A DNA stretch of 64,000 bases from Bacillota bacterium (GTDB lineage Bacteria > Bacillota > Clostridia > Lachnospirales > Lachnospiraceae). Positions 49,934 to 58,984 of the stretch are shown here, piece after piece. Under the pieces are notes generated by a model. That model made no database searches. It was not told the origin of the DNA and was given only the letters and a program-made list of their open reading frames with translations. The stretch is taken from positions 22,454 through 86,453 of the forward strand of contig JAEYOY010000032.1 in assembly GCA_023411215.1 (NCBI GenBank), written 5' to 3'. Positions within the stretch are counted from its first letter, which is position 1; each line of letters begins with the position of its first letter. The translations under genes were made by a program, and so were the position numbers.

Positions 49934-50965
49934 ATGATAACGAAACGGACTAAAATGCTTGGCTTGGCACTGTTTATTGTAATCGGTATTACACTGATGA
50001 CCGGCTGCGGCTTCACATACGTAATCAATGCAACCAATCGACTTGACCGTGATGACGCTAAGGAATTTAAGGTAGAGAAAACCGAGGTAGCGCCAATTAC
50101 GAATATTGACATCCAAACCAGTATAGCAGAGGTGGAGTTAATCGAAGCAGAACAGTTCTATGTAGAGATTGATTATCTCTATTGGGATGAGAAACCGGAA
50201 TATTCTTTCGAGAATGGAGAACTGCATTTTGATGACAGTGATTGCTACCCAAATTCCTACTCCATCAATTTTAATCTTGATAACTACATCCGTATTTATC
50301 TTCCGAAAAACAGCAACTTGAAAAACATCAGTATTGAAGATTCCTCCGGAGATGTAAATATCACCGGTTTCATCGCAGATAAGCTTGATGTCACCGTGTC
50401 CTACGGAGATTTCACGATGAAGGAGGCCGCAGCAGCAGACGCCGATATCACCTTGTCCTCCGGCACCAGCAGAATCTCTGATTTCCAGGTAAGTGAACTG
50501 GAATATACCAATTCTTATGGAAATGCGACCTTTACCGACATCAATACCACATCCTTACGGCTGCCCGAAGGCACTATCTGGGAATTCGTCGATGTGACTA
50601 TGTCAAGTGGCGATGTTGAGATAAAAGACTTAAACAGTAACTCCATCGATATCACCAATTCCTATGGTGATATCACAATGGATACCCTTACTGCGGATAA
50701 TCTGGAGCTAAACTTAAGTAGCGGTGACTGTGAGATTATAAAGGGTGATGCGGTAATGATGGATATCAGTAACAGCTACGGCGATGTAACCCTCGGTTTA
50801 CTGGGTGCATCAAGCGACTACTCTCTGGATTTAGATACCTCTTATGGTAAGATCCGTGTTGGTGAGAACCACTACGAGGATCATGTTAATACCCGTGGTA
50901 AGGGTGCCGGAAAGATTAAGGCCGAGTTGAGTAGCGGTGATATAACAATAGCTTTTACTAAATAA
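49934..50965 (+). CDS. DUF4097-type beta-repeat lipoprotein
   Basis: A 343-residue surface protein. The signal peptide ends in LMTGC, a lipobox. The rest is a repetitive right-handed beta structure: the unit LSSGD...ISNSYGDVT recurs about every 20 residues (SSGDVNI, SYGDFTM, SSGDVEI, SYGDITM, SSGDCEI, SYGDVTL). Such DUF4097 (DUF4098) proteins occur with envelope-stress systems; their biochemical role is unknown. GGGAGG six bases before ATG 49934 and the promoter at 49863 fix the start. The small YbjQ gene follows 35 bases later, probably in one transcript. Confidence 0.82.
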   Translation: MITKRTKMLGLALFIVIGITLMTGCGFTYVINATNRLDRDDAKEFKVEKTEVAPITNIDIQTSIAEVELIEAEQFYVEIDYLYWDEKPEYSFENGELHFDDSDCYPNSYSINFNLDNYIRIYLPKNSNLKNISIEDSSGDVNITGFIADKLDVTVSYGDFTMKEAAAADADITLSSGTSRISDFQVSELEYTNSYGNATFTDINTTSLRLPEGTIWEFVDVTMSSGDVEIKDLNSNSIDITNSYGDITMDTLTADNLELNLSSGDCEIIKGDAVMMDISNSYGDVTLGLLGASSDYSLDLDTSYGKIRVGENHYEDHVNTRGKGAGKIKAELSSGDITIAFTK

Positions 50966-51000
50966 CGAATATAACAGGAATGCGAAGGGAGAATGAATTT

Positions 51001-51321
51001 ATGATTATTACAACCACACCATCCGTTGAGGGAAGACAGATTACAGATTATCTCGGTATTGTGTTCGGAGAAGTAATCTCCGGAGTAGATTTTGTAAAGG
51101 ACTTTGCCGCAGGGTTGTCTAATTTTTTTGGCGGTCGTTCCGGAACCTATGAGGATGAGCTGATCAGAGCCAGAGAGCAGGCAATGCAGGAGATGGCACA
51201 GCGAGCTCATCAGATGGGTGCCGATGCTGTCGTCGGTGTAGATGTCGATTACGAGGTACTCGGCACGAATAATGGTATGCTTATGGTAACAGCCTCCGGT
51301 ACTGCCGTAAGGCTAAGATAG
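51001..51321 (+). CDS. YbjQ/DUF74 family protein
   Basis: A 106-residue protein with the family start MIITTTPSVEGRQITDYLGI and the core RAHQMGADAVVGVDVDYEVLG. DUF74 proteins are pentameric beta-structures, sometimes called heavy-metal-binding, without a proven function. GGGAG lies nine bases before ATG 51001; a start at 50980 is less likely. It is the likely second gene after the DUF4097 lipoprotein. Confidence 0.85.
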   Translation: MIITTTPSVEGRQITDYLGIVFGEVISGVDFVKDFAAGLSNFFGGRSGTYEDELIRAREQAMQEMAQRAHQMGADAVVGVDVDYEVLGTNNGMLMVTASGTAVRLR

Positions 51322-51361
51322 AGCACGATATTACTTACCACGAAAAATTGCTGATAAAGAG

Positions 51362-51393
51362 AACCCGCCGGTTAAAATGAAACCTGGCGGGTT
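51362..51393. terminator. Two-way terminator
   Basis: AACCCGCC.GGTT/AACCTGGCGGGTT stem (arms 51362-51373 and 51381-51393) followed by TTTCTG on the plus strand, between YbjQ and the convergent CPBP protease gene. Confidence 0.8.
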
Positions 51394-51421
51394 TTCTGAT
51401 TACGACACTCCAATTTGCTCA

Positions 51422-52573
51422 TTAAGATGCTATAATCTGTGCAACGATCATGATCATACATAAGATTGTATAAAGAATAGTACCCATATTAAGCAAATAT
51501 CCGGATTTCTTCTCCATAGGTCTCTGTAAACGAAAAAGTCTTATCTTCTTCACATTCAAGATAAAGAATAGAATACCGCATAAGATACAAGTGAACATCC
51601 ATCCCACAATCAGAAAGTTAAATATCACAGATTGCTTCATAGCAAGTGGTGCTATTAGCACTCCCATAGAGTTAATCAATATGTGTAAAAGGACATTATA
51701 ACGTATCGAATTGGTGCGGATAGCAACATAGGCAAATATGATACCCAACGCCGTTGCGTAGAACATCTGAGCTATATTCATATGGAATAAACCAAAGGCA
51801 ATAGAAGAAATAAGGATTGCCGGTATATCACCATAGCTACGCAGCTTATTCAATAACAGCTTACGGAAGATTATCTCCTCGACAATCGGTGCTGCAAAGG
51901 ATACATATAGGACTCTCAGAAGCATATTACTGTCAACCATGATATCCATCAAAGGATTGAGATCCAAATAATTTCCGCCCTTTAAAATTGCGATAACAAA
52001 GGTCAGAAATACGCTGAAAAAATTCGTAATATACATTACCGCTGTACTAATAAAGAAGATCGAAATAAACTGCAAGGGCTTAAGCTTCACGACCTCACCC
52101 TTCTTCGGCTCCGGCATACGTCTAGTGAGTAGATAAAACACCGGGAGTCCGATACCGATCATAGAAAATGCAGTGAGAACCCATACATACCAATCTGTCT
52201 CACTAATCCAGGGCCAGAAGCTGTCCACTGCCATACTGACCAGCTGTTGGGATAATAAAACCGAGACACCCATTAGAAAAAGATAAAACGCTGCTTTACT
52301 AAGAGCATCCTTGGTTGGCGGTTGAGAATCTGCTCCATACGTATTATCTTCATTATTGTATTCCGCTGGATACACATTCAGAATGCGATTCTGAGGAGCC
52401 ATATTCGGAGGAAAGTTATACTGTTGATACATTCCTTGTTGACTGTTATCGGTATACAGCTGATTCTGCTCCCTGTGATTTTGATTGTATTGATTGATAC
52501 CCTGATCCAGGTTCCGGTTATCATTTAGATTCATTTCCGGGTTATCCTCTTGCTTCTTCTCTTGTTGATCCAT
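51422..52573 (-). CDS. CPBP-family intramembrane metalloprotease with Asn/Gln-rich N-terminus
   Basis: A 383-residue membrane protein. Residues 1-85 are hydrophilic and unusually rich in Asn and Gln (NQYNQNHREQNQLYTDNSQQ), probably disordered and cytosolic. About eight helices follow. The CPBP catalytic motifs are APIVEEIIFRKLLLNKL (EExxxR) and FGLFHMNIAQMFYA (His). The function is probably membrane protein or peptide processing; no bacteriocin genes are adjacent. It starts 32 bases after the D,D-carboxypeptidase stop on the same strand, so the two may be co-transcribed. Confidence 0.85.
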   Translation of the reverse strand: MDQQEKKQEDNPEMNLNDNRNLDQGINQYNQNHREQNQLYTDNSQQGMYQQYNFPPNMAPQNRILNVYPAEYNNEDNTYGADSQPPTKDALSKAAFYLFLMGVSVLLSQQLVSMAVDSFWPWISETDWYVWVLTAFSMIGIGLPVFYLLTRRMPEPKKGEVVKLKPLQFISIFFISTAVMYITNFFSVFLTFVIAILKGGNYLDLNPLMDIMVDSNMLLRVLYVSFAAPIVEEIIFRKLLLNKLRSYGDIPAILISSIAFGLFHMNIAQMFYATALGIIFAYVAIRTNSIRYNVLLHILINSMGVLIAPLAMKQSVIFNFLIVGWMFTCILCGILFFILNVKKIRLFRLQRPMEKKSGYLLNMGTILYTILCMIMIVAQIIAS

Positions 52574-52605
52574 GTGTCCCCCTACTTCCAGGCATCATCT
52601 GCCTC

Positions 52606-53898
52606 TTATTCATGATTAAGACCATACTTTAGTAATGCTATGGCATCATCCCAGCGTCCGGAGGAACTGGAGTCCATAATCGCACAAACCACCTTACGTC
52701 CGTCCTCCTCTGCAGCTGCTACCAGGCATTTACCCGCCATGGTACTTGTTCCGGTCTTGAGACCGATGGCTTTGGAATAATATTGTCCATATCCTCGTTT
52801 AACTAATTTATTCGTATTATACCAGGTAACATCCTCACCACTCGGGAATATATTACGGGAATTCCCCTTGTTTGTAACCTCTACTATAAGCTCACTCTCT
52901 GCTGCTGCCACACCAATCAGTCCCATATCATAGGCTGTGGTATATTGACCGATAGCATCATATCCATCCGGAGTCTTAAAGCAGCTGTTCTTAACTCCAA
53001 AAGTCTTCGCTTCCAGATTCATGAGACGGGTGAATTCGGTAACTGCCTCTTCCTTTGTTGCCTCTTTGTCCTGTAAGGATTTCCTGCCGACATAGGCAGC
53101 AATGGCATATGCGGCATCATTGCCGGAGGGCAGGAGCATTCCTGCCAATAAATTGCGGAATGTAAGTATCTGGCCCTGTTTCAGATAGGCAGTAGTAGAG
53201 CCAGAGCCAATCATGGTAATCTCATCTCCAATGGTTATCTCTTCCTCTTCGGTGCACCAATCCAGTGCCACCAGCGCAGTTAATAGCTTTGCTGTACTGG
53301 CAGGAAATACTGCCTGAAGTGCGTTTTTATAATAAATAATCTTCTTGGTATCAGCATCAAATAGAATGGCTGCCGCCGCATCGACGTTAAGACTCGGATT
53401 AGAGATATCAAAGGCGACCTCCAGCTCACTATCCATGATAATCTCCGGAATATAGGACATGTAGTCTACCTTCTCGCAATCAACAATCAACTCCGGAGCT
53501 TTTGCTTCGTTGACCGAGGTACTAAAGGTATCCTCTGTATTTTGTCTCTCGGCTTCGCTCCCCTGTGCGGTAACCATCGGTGTCGGAGATAGAACCGTTT
53601 GTATATTCGCTTCACCGATATCACTTGGATTTGAACTGAGCCAGGGTTCCTGCGTACCGATATCCACCGAATCACTATTGCCAGTGTCCCCTGCCTTCAC
53701 CTGATTCTGCGCGTCAGTCACTGCCGTATTGCTTTCTGAGGTATCCTGCCCCACCCCATCCTTTGTAGCACCTGCTTCTTCCTGCATACCTGTATAGGAA
53801 TTGCTTTCTAAGCTGATGAAATAATTAGCACCTGCATATAATCCTGCAGTTACCAGACAAGCAAATAGTAATAACCCCAGTAAACTCTTCTTGTTCAT
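52606..53898 (-). CDS. D-alanyl-D-alanine carboxypeptidase (S11 penicillin-binding protein)
   Basis: About 430 residues. An N-terminal signal/anchor helix (LGLLLFACLVTAGLYAGANYF) is followed by a linker of about 125 disordered residues, then an S11 domain: catalytic STAK (PASTAKLLTALVALDW), PSGNDAAYA (SxN) and IGLKTGTSTMAG (KTG). It trims the terminal D-Ala of peptidoglycan stem peptides outside the membrane. The usual C-terminal PBP5 beta-domain and membrane anchor are missing, so the N-terminal helix would tether it. AAGGAG six bases before ATG 53898 sets the start, five codons inside the longer frame. Confidence 0.9.
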   Translation of the reverse strand: MNKKSLLGLLLFACLVTAGLYAGANYFISLESNSYTGMQEEAGATKDGVGQDTSESNTAVTDAQNQVKAGDTGNSDSVDIGTQEPWLSSNPSDIGEANIQTVLSPTPMVTAQGSEAERQNTEDTFSTSVNEAKAPELIVDCEKVDYMSYIPEIIMDSELEVAFDISNPSLNVDAAAAILFDADTKKIIYYKNALQAVFPASTAKLLTALVALDWCTEEEEITIGDEITMIGSGSTTAYLKQGQILTFRNLLAGMLLPSGNDAAYAIAAYVGRKSLQDKEATKEEAVTEFTRLMNLEAKTFGVKNSCFKTPDGYDAIGQYTTAYDMGLIGVAAAESELIVEVTNKGNSRNIFPSGEDVTWYNTNKLVKRGYGQYYSKAIGLKTGTSTMAGKCLVAAAEEDGRKVVCAIMDSSSSGRWDDAIALLKYGLNHE

Positions 53899-53987
53899 TG
53901 CCTTCTCCTTCATGCTTTGTACAAATATTTCCTATTAATTCAGTCAAAGAGGGACGTTACTAATTTATGCGAAGGTAAAACGAAGTA

Positions 53988-54038
53988 GGGCTGTTGCAAA
54001 ATTGATAAACGTAAGTACAATTCATTATACAACAGCCC
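53988..54038. terminator. Inverted repeat between carboxypeptidase and DUF4097 genes
   Basis: GGGCTGTTG (53988-53996) and CAACAGCCC (54030-54038), a nine-base perfect stem with a 33-base loop, after the end of the minus-strand DUF4097 gene. Confidence 0.5.
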
Positions 54039-54055
54039 ACGAACGCACCCTCGAT

Positions 54056-54153
54056 AACCGGAGAGTTCGCATAGCATACTTCTTCCGGTCTCAATATTAT
54101 CGTCTCCTTGATTTACACGACCCTAGGAAGCTCGCATAGCGTGCTTCCTAGGG
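54056..54153. repeat. Two hairpins with a shared loop sequence
   Basis: Hairpin 1 has stem ACCGGA/TCCGGT (54057-54089) and hairpin 2 has stem CCCTAGGAAGC/GCTTCCTAGGG (54121-54152). Their stems differ, but the loop regions share TTCGCATAGCATACTTC (54066-54082) and CTCGCATAGCGTGCTTC (54131-54147), 14 of 17 identical. The second hairpin probably terminates the DUF4097 transcript. With the repeat at 53988 these fill the 53899-54211 gap. Confidence 0.6.
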
Positions 54154-54211
54154 TTATTCTTCCTTAATTTTATTATTTGTATACGAAGAATGCAACAACT
54201 TTTGGTAATAA

Positions 54212-55066
54212 CTATTCGATATCTATCCGAACACTTCCGACACCGCCATCTACCTCGATGGAATTATCTGCAAAGCGGTTGGTATGGTTGAGCTCCTTAA
54301 GCTTCTTGCCATTGACACGGACTGAGCCTACTCCTGACTCAATATCCAGGTCATAATCATCAATATCGCCGGTGAGCTCCAGCTCTACTTCCCCCACACC
54401 ACAGTCAAAGCTATTCTCTTCAAGAAGAACTCCGCTGATATATACATTTCCTACACCACAGTTAAACTTGGTATCCTTAAAGGTTACATTGCCAAGTCTG
54501 ATCGAGCCGACTCCACCTTCTACCTTAACCTTATCTGCTACTAGATTTCTACCATTGATATTCCCTGCGCCGGCAGAGATGTAAAGATATTCGGTGGAGA
54601 AATCCTCAAGATTAACTGCACCGGCGCCGGTCTCAATTCTAACTTCCTCTGCTACGAAATCTGCCGGGACAAAGATTGTAACCTTTGAGTTCGGGCTGTT
54701 AAATCCGTTTAATTTGAAGCCCCAGGCCTCGAAGCCAGATTCATTATCACTTACTGTTAGTGTTCCGTCGCTGTCAACCTCTGCCTTGAAGCCTTCAAAT
54801 ACATCAATGCCTTCTACACGGAAGGAATCACCCACTTCGATCCCTAAAGTCCCGGTAGAATTATCAATGTCCAGGCCGGTAACCCCGGTAAAGGTCTTAT
54901 CAAAATCAACGGTCTTATAATCATTATTATTTGGCCGAAATCGCGAGCCTGATGCAAAGGTCACTACTCCATATACCACATTGACTATGAAGGAAATGAT
55001 ACCGATAGCAAGCAGGATTGCAAAGGCAATCGCACAATACTTAATCACTCTTTGGATGCTGTTCAT
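54212..55066 (-). CDS. DUF4097-type beta-repeat membrane protein
   Basis: A 284-residue protein with one N-terminal membrane helix (IKYCAIAFAILLAIGIISF) and an extracellular repetitive beta domain. The repeated unit is GVGxVxL/GAGxVNL (GAGAVNLEDF, GAGNINGRNL, GVGSIRLGNV, GVGNVYISGV, GVGEVELELT, GVGSVRVNGK, GVGSVRIDIE). It is related in style to the lipoprotein at 49934. It overlaps the upstream LiaF-like gene by four bases, so they are coupled. LiaF/DUF4097 pairs belong to envelope-stress circuits in Firmicutes; no histidine kinase is adjacent here. The exact role is unknown. Confidence 0.8.
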   Translation of the reverse strand: MNSIQRVIKYCAIAFAILLAIGIISFIVNVVYGVVTFASGSRFRPNNNDYKTVDFDKTFTGVTGLDIDNSTGTLGIEVGDSFRVEGIDVFEGFKAEVDSDGTLTVSDNESGFEAWGFKLNGFNSPNSKVTIFVPADFVAEEVRIETGAGAVNLEDFSTEYLYISAGAGNINGRNLVADKVKVEGGVGSIRLGNVTFKDTKFNCGVGNVYISGVLLEENSFDCGVGEVELELTGDIDDYDLDIESGVGSVRVNGKKLKELNHTNRFADNSIEVDGGVGSVRIDIE

Positions 55067-55788
55067 TTAATATCGATACCTCCAAACATACAGGTGGAAT
55101 TCAGATATATGGTCGGTGCAGAGGGATCTGTGGTCTGTGTATACTTATTGCTTACACCTCCAAATATCGGAACATTGCTGGTCTTTACCTTCACTCCATT
55201 CGGCAGATAGATATCTATTCCACCAAAGATTGCGGAGGCATTGATCTCTACATCACCGGCTATCTGAGCATCTCTTAAATCTAATACAATCGCACCGAAG
55301 GCAGCACTTAGGCTGGTACCGTAGAAAGGCTCGGTGACATGGATATGGTTACTGGAAAATACAGCACTGTATTCTCCCTTGTTGGCATTCGAATAATTAG
55401 TTCCGCTTGTGCTTTGACTAAAGCCATTGCTTTGGCCGGCATTGTAGGTATACTCCTCATAATTAATTTTCTTACGAAATGCCCCCTGAAACATAATTCG
55501 AATACCGATGAACACAAGAATTACCGGTACAATTAGCTGCCAGATGTTAAAATTAAAATCAATCTGGTAATTCATCAATAATAATACACCAATAATAAAG
55601 CCAATGGTGGAACCGGTGGAAAACCCTGTCTGAAGCATACTGATAAAGCAGGGTACGATGATTAATAATGTCCACCATCCGTCAAAGAATAGATGGAAAT
55701 CCCAGATGTTCATTACATTACCGGCGATTCCTACACCGATCAGAATAAAAAATAACCCCCATAAGACATTTGATAATTTGTTTCTCAT
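55063..55788 (-). CDS. LiaF-like membrane protein (DUF5668 plus cell-wall-stress response domain)
   Basis: A 241-residue protein. The first 100 residues hold four short membrane helices (VLWGLFFILIGVGIAGN, then WWTLLIIVPCFISML and two more), typical of LiaI/DUF5668. Residues about 140-241 are a beta-rich C-terminal domain with the repeats FGAIVLDLRDA, FGGIDIYLPNG, FGGVSNKYT and FGGIDIK, as in LiaF/YvqF. LiaF inhibits the cell-wall-antibiotic sensor LiaRS in Bacillus. The downstream DUF4097 gene overlaps by four bases. A specific antibiotic response cannot be inferred. Confidence 0.85.
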   Translation of the reverse strand: MRNKLSNVLWGLFFILIGVGIAGNVMNIWDFHLFFDGWWTLLIIVPCFISMLQTGFSTGSTIGFIIGVLLLMNYQIDFNFNIWQLIVPVILVFIGIRIMFQGAFRKKINYEEYTYNAGQSNGFSQSTSGTNYSNANKGEYSAVFSSNHIHVTEPFYGTSLSAAFGAIVLDLRDAQIAGDVEINASAIFGGIDIYLPNGVKVKTSNVPIFGGVSNKYTQTTDPSAPTIYLNSTCMFGGIDIK

Positions 55789-55924
55789 TTTTAATTCCTC
55801 CCAATCATTAGGATTAATGGATATATTTGGTTGAGTTTATGCAACCATCATACTTCATATAACGAGGAACTTCAATAAAAAACTTCAATCTCTAATTATT
55901 TTAATCATTTTCTAACCCATTGTT

Positions 55925-57226
55925 TTATTTCTTGTATTCTGCAGAATAATAATATTTTAAGGTACTCGTATTAAATACGTTGTAGACTTGATTCACCCGG
56001 ATAAACGGCTCTCTCACCTGCTCCAGGAAATTCATCAGCATATGCTCAATTTCGGAGTAACTAACCTCATTATATGTAATACTATATTCGCCTCCCGCTC
56101 CGTTATTCCTCCAAGGCATCAGCTGGATTGGTCGGGCAACATTCTTAAAGGTATTATCCCGGATAACCGGATGAATGAGACCACTAGCCAGGATTGCCCG
56201 TTTTGTACCACTGCCTTCCTTCACATTAGTGATGGTATTGCCTGTGATGATCGGTGTCCTCCAGTTGATTATCCTGATTGCATCGGATTTCGTATTCTCG
56301 ATGGTGTTATTCAGGATCTGAACATTCTCGTGATATTTGCCTTCACTGTATTTATGGGTTCCTATGGCTCGTTCCAGATTACTAAAGCGATTATTGCGAA
56401 TGATGACCTCCAGGTTCGGTGTCTGATCATAACTGGTCCAGGCAACATGAATGCCACCCGTGCTGCGATCAGGAGTGTCCAGATTAATTGCCTCCTTGCT
56501 TCCGCTCCTAGAGGGCTTGTGTCCAGAAAAGGTATTATTTTCGATGATTACGTCCCTCGAAGCATCCAATTCGATAAAATGCCCACTCTGCATGTTGCGA
56601 AAGGTAATCCCGCTGACGCATATCTCACTGTTATGTGCGAAGATAATGCCAATTGCTCCGCTCACATAATTCAAGTCAATGGTAGCATTGCCCTCTCCCA
56701 GTAATCGAATACCGCTCTCTCCGTCATAAGCAGAGTAAGCACCGGAGATTTTAGCCTTGGAAGGTGCCACTAACTGGAAGAGGGAGAAGGAGCTCTTCAT
56801 TGACTCTGTTCCGGTATCCTCCGTCTTACGTATTACAACACCATCCTTCAGAATGATAGTAATATTTGAAGCAACATATAGAGCATTGCATATCTCATAG
56901 GTTCCGGCACTCAAGATAAGAGTCCCTCCCCCCTGCTTCTCCAGAAGCTCCAGATAAGAACGAAGCATATAATATTGCTTCGTCCTATTATTATAGGTCT
57001 TCCACTTCTGATACTGCTTATCTACCGGATCGAAAGTATTCTTAACCGTATAGGATACATTACTTTCCGCAGCAGCCAGAACCTTTATTTCCATCCCTTT
57101 GATGCCAGACAATAAACAGACAAATAGCAGAAGGCATACGGTAATGATAGGCTTCCTCTTCTTGACCCTGTGGGGTATTAATCTCATAATAGCTTTTTTA
57201 TTATTTCCTCCAAAAATGTACAACAA
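55925..57226 (-). CDS. Secreted right-handed parallel beta-helix protein
   Basis: A 433-residue exported protein. A signal peptide (hydrophobic core ITVCLLLFVCLLSGI) follows a basic N-terminus. Residues about 85-400 are pectate-lyase-like beta-helix coils (GGTLILSAGTYEI, NVQILNNTIENTKSDAIRII, TGNTITNVKEG). This fold is used by polysaccharide lyases, glycosidases and surface proteins. No catalytic triad is obvious, so enzyme activity is uncertain. The start is TTG 57226, nine bases after GGAGG; an internal ATG at 57187 lacks a well-placed ribosome site. Export and fold are clear, the substrate is not. It could act on plant polysaccharide, as kduI/kduD elsewhere in the window would suit. Confidence 0.8.
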   Translation of the reverse strand: MLYIFGGNNKKAIMRLIPHRVKKRKPIITVCLLLFVCLLSGIKGMEIKVLAAAESNVSYTVKNTFDPVDKQYQKWKTYNNRTKQYYMLRSYLELLEKQGGGTLILSAGTYEICNALYVASNITIILKDGVVIRKTEDTGTESMKSSFSLFQLVAPSKAKISGAYSAYDGESGIRLLGEGNATIDLNYVSGAIGIIFAHNSEICVSGITFRNMQSGHFIELDASRDVIIENNTFSGHKPSRSGSKEAINLDTPDRSTGGIHVAWTSYDQTPNLEVIIRNNRFSNLERAIGTHKYSEGKYHENVQILNNTIENTKSDAIRIINWRTPIITGNTITNVKEGSGTKRAILASGLIHPVIRDNTFKNVARPIQLMPWRNNGAGGEYSITYNEVSYSEIEHMLMNFLEQVREPFIRVNQVYNVFNTSTLKYYYSAEYKK

Positions 57227-57403
57227 AATTCTGTTCCTCCTAATACTTTATCCGATGCTAACTCAAAAAAATGCTTCTGTGATTTTTAACAAATTTATTA
57301 AAAGGGGTTGTAATTGCTCATAAAATTCAGTAAACTTTAATATGTCGGAACACCACTCCGTCTGATTCCTGTCCACAGACATAGAAAGCTACGAGGTGAT
57401 TTT

Positions 57404-58984
57404 TTGAGCAATCCATTACTTACTAAACTTAGGGAAGCATTAGTATCTGTGCTTCCTATCACTGCAATCGTTCTCATCTTAAACTTTACGATTGCTTCCC
57501 TACCACTCTATATCATAGCTCTATTTCTTATCGGTTCCCTGTTGCTTATCTTTGGTATGGCCTTATTTACTCTTGGTGCTGACATATCAATGATGGTACT
57601 GGGCGAGAAGATCGGTGCCCATCTAACCCGCTCGCGTAAACTCAAATTAATCGTTATTATCACCTTTATTATCGGTGTATTTATTACGATTGCTGAGCCG
57701 GACCTAAAGGTTTTAGCCAAGCAGACACCTGCTGTCCCAGATACGCTTTTGATAATAGCTGTTGCTATAGGGGTGGGTATTTTTCTGGTAATATCCTTCT
57801 TAAGAATTTTATATCAGATTAAGTTTTCTTACCTATTGATTGGCCTCTATACAATCGTATTTGTATTGGCCATCTTCACCCATGAGAATTTTCTAGCCGT
57901 TGCCTTTGATTCCGGAGGTGTTACTACCGGCCCCATTACAGTACCCTTTATTATGGCCCTCGGTATCGGTCTTGCTTCCGTTCGCAGTGATAAAACAGCC
58001 GAAGAGGACAGTTTTGGTCTGGTAGCTTTATGCTCGGTCGGACCGATCATGACCGTATTAATCCTTGGAACCTTCTTCGATTCTTCCTCCGGTAATTATT
58101 CCTCCGTCTCGACTCCTGAGGTAAACAGTCTGTCTGAGGCTCTATTGGCATTCTTACATGCTCTTCCGGAATATAGCAAAGAAGTATTGGTGGCATTACT
58201 GCCTATCATTGCCATCTTTCTCCTGTTCCAGGTGTTTGCACTGCACATTACAAAGCGCACCCTGTTAAGACTGACTTCCGGTATTGTCTATACCTTCCTG
58301 GGACTTGTACTGTTCTTAACCGGCGTAAATGTTGGCTTTATGCCTGTAGGCTACCTTCTGGGTATGAAACTGGTGGAGCATTCCTTTGATTCACTGCTCA
58401 TTCCTCTTGGAATGATTATCGGCTACTTTATTGTGGCTGCCGAGCCGGCAGTTCACGTACTGAAGGAGCAGGTAGAGAATATAACCGACGGTAACATTAC
58501 CGGTAAATCAATGGGTCTCAGTCTTTCCATCGGTGTTGCTATCTCAGTTGGTCTTGCTATGCTTCGTGTTCTGACCGGTATCTCTATCTGGTACCTGATT
58601 CTTCCGGGTTACGCAATTGCCTTAATTCTAACCTTTTTTTCGCCCTCTTTATTCACATCAATTGCGTTTGATTCTGGTGGTGTTGCCTCCGGACCAATGA
58701 CAGCAACCTTCCTTCTCCCCTTTGCCATGGGAGCAACGACGGCAATCGGGGGCAATGTTCAGACGGATGCCTTTGGCATCGTCGCCATGGTAGCTATGAC
58801 TCCATTGATTACCATTCAATGCCTTGGTATCATATATCGTATTAAATCACGAAATCTTGTCAAAGAAGAGGCAATTCCACTTGAGGAAGATTATATTATA
58901 GAGTATAATCACAGCAGTATATCCGATTTTCCAAATCAACTTGTACAGGAGGATAATTATGATCGCCCAGCCGATGAATTGTAA
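57404..58984 (+). CDS. DUF1538 polytopic membrane protein
   Basis: A 526-residue protein with about 14 membrane helices and an internal duplication. AFDSGGVTTGP (167-177) and AFDSGGVASGP (421-431) mark equivalent positions, as do EPDLKVLAKQ (98) and EPAVHVLKEQ (347). This is the DUF1538 family, likely a transporter or channel of unknown substrate. The start is TTG after GAGGTGAT. It overlaps by 26 bases with a P-II-like gene, as in other DUF1538 loci, which suggests the P-II-like protein gates the membrane protein. Confidence 0.85.
   Translation: MSNPLLTKLREALVSVLPITAIVLILNFTIASLPLYIIALFLIGSLLLIFGMALFTLGADISMMVLGEKIGAHLTRSRKLKLIVIITFIIGVFITIAEPDLKVLAKQTPAVPDTLLIIAVAIGVGIFLVISFLRILYQIKFSYLLIGLYTIVFVLAIFTHENFLAVAFDSGGVTTGPITVPFIMALGIGLASVRSDKTAEEDSFGLVALCSVGPIMTVLILGTFFDSSSGNYSSVSTPEVNSLSEALLAFLHALPEYSKEVLVALLPIIAIFLLFQVFALHITKRTLLRLTSGIVYTFLGLVLFLTGVNVGFMPVGYLLGMKLVEHSFDSLLIPLGMIIGYFIVAAEPAVHVLKEQVENITDGNITGKSMGLSLSIGVAISVGLAMLRVLTGISIWYLILPGYAIALILTFFSPSLFTSIAFDSGGVASGPMTATFLLPFAMGATTAIGGNVQTDAFGIVAMVAMTPLITIQCLGIIYRIKSRNLVKEEAIPLEEDYIIEYNHSSISDFPNQLVQEDNYDRPADEL

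Noticed and set aside
55988..56704. A 238-codon plus-strand frame opposite the beta-helix gene
   Set aside because: It is antisense to a coherent secreted beta-helix protein with a signal peptide; no homology or ribosome site.
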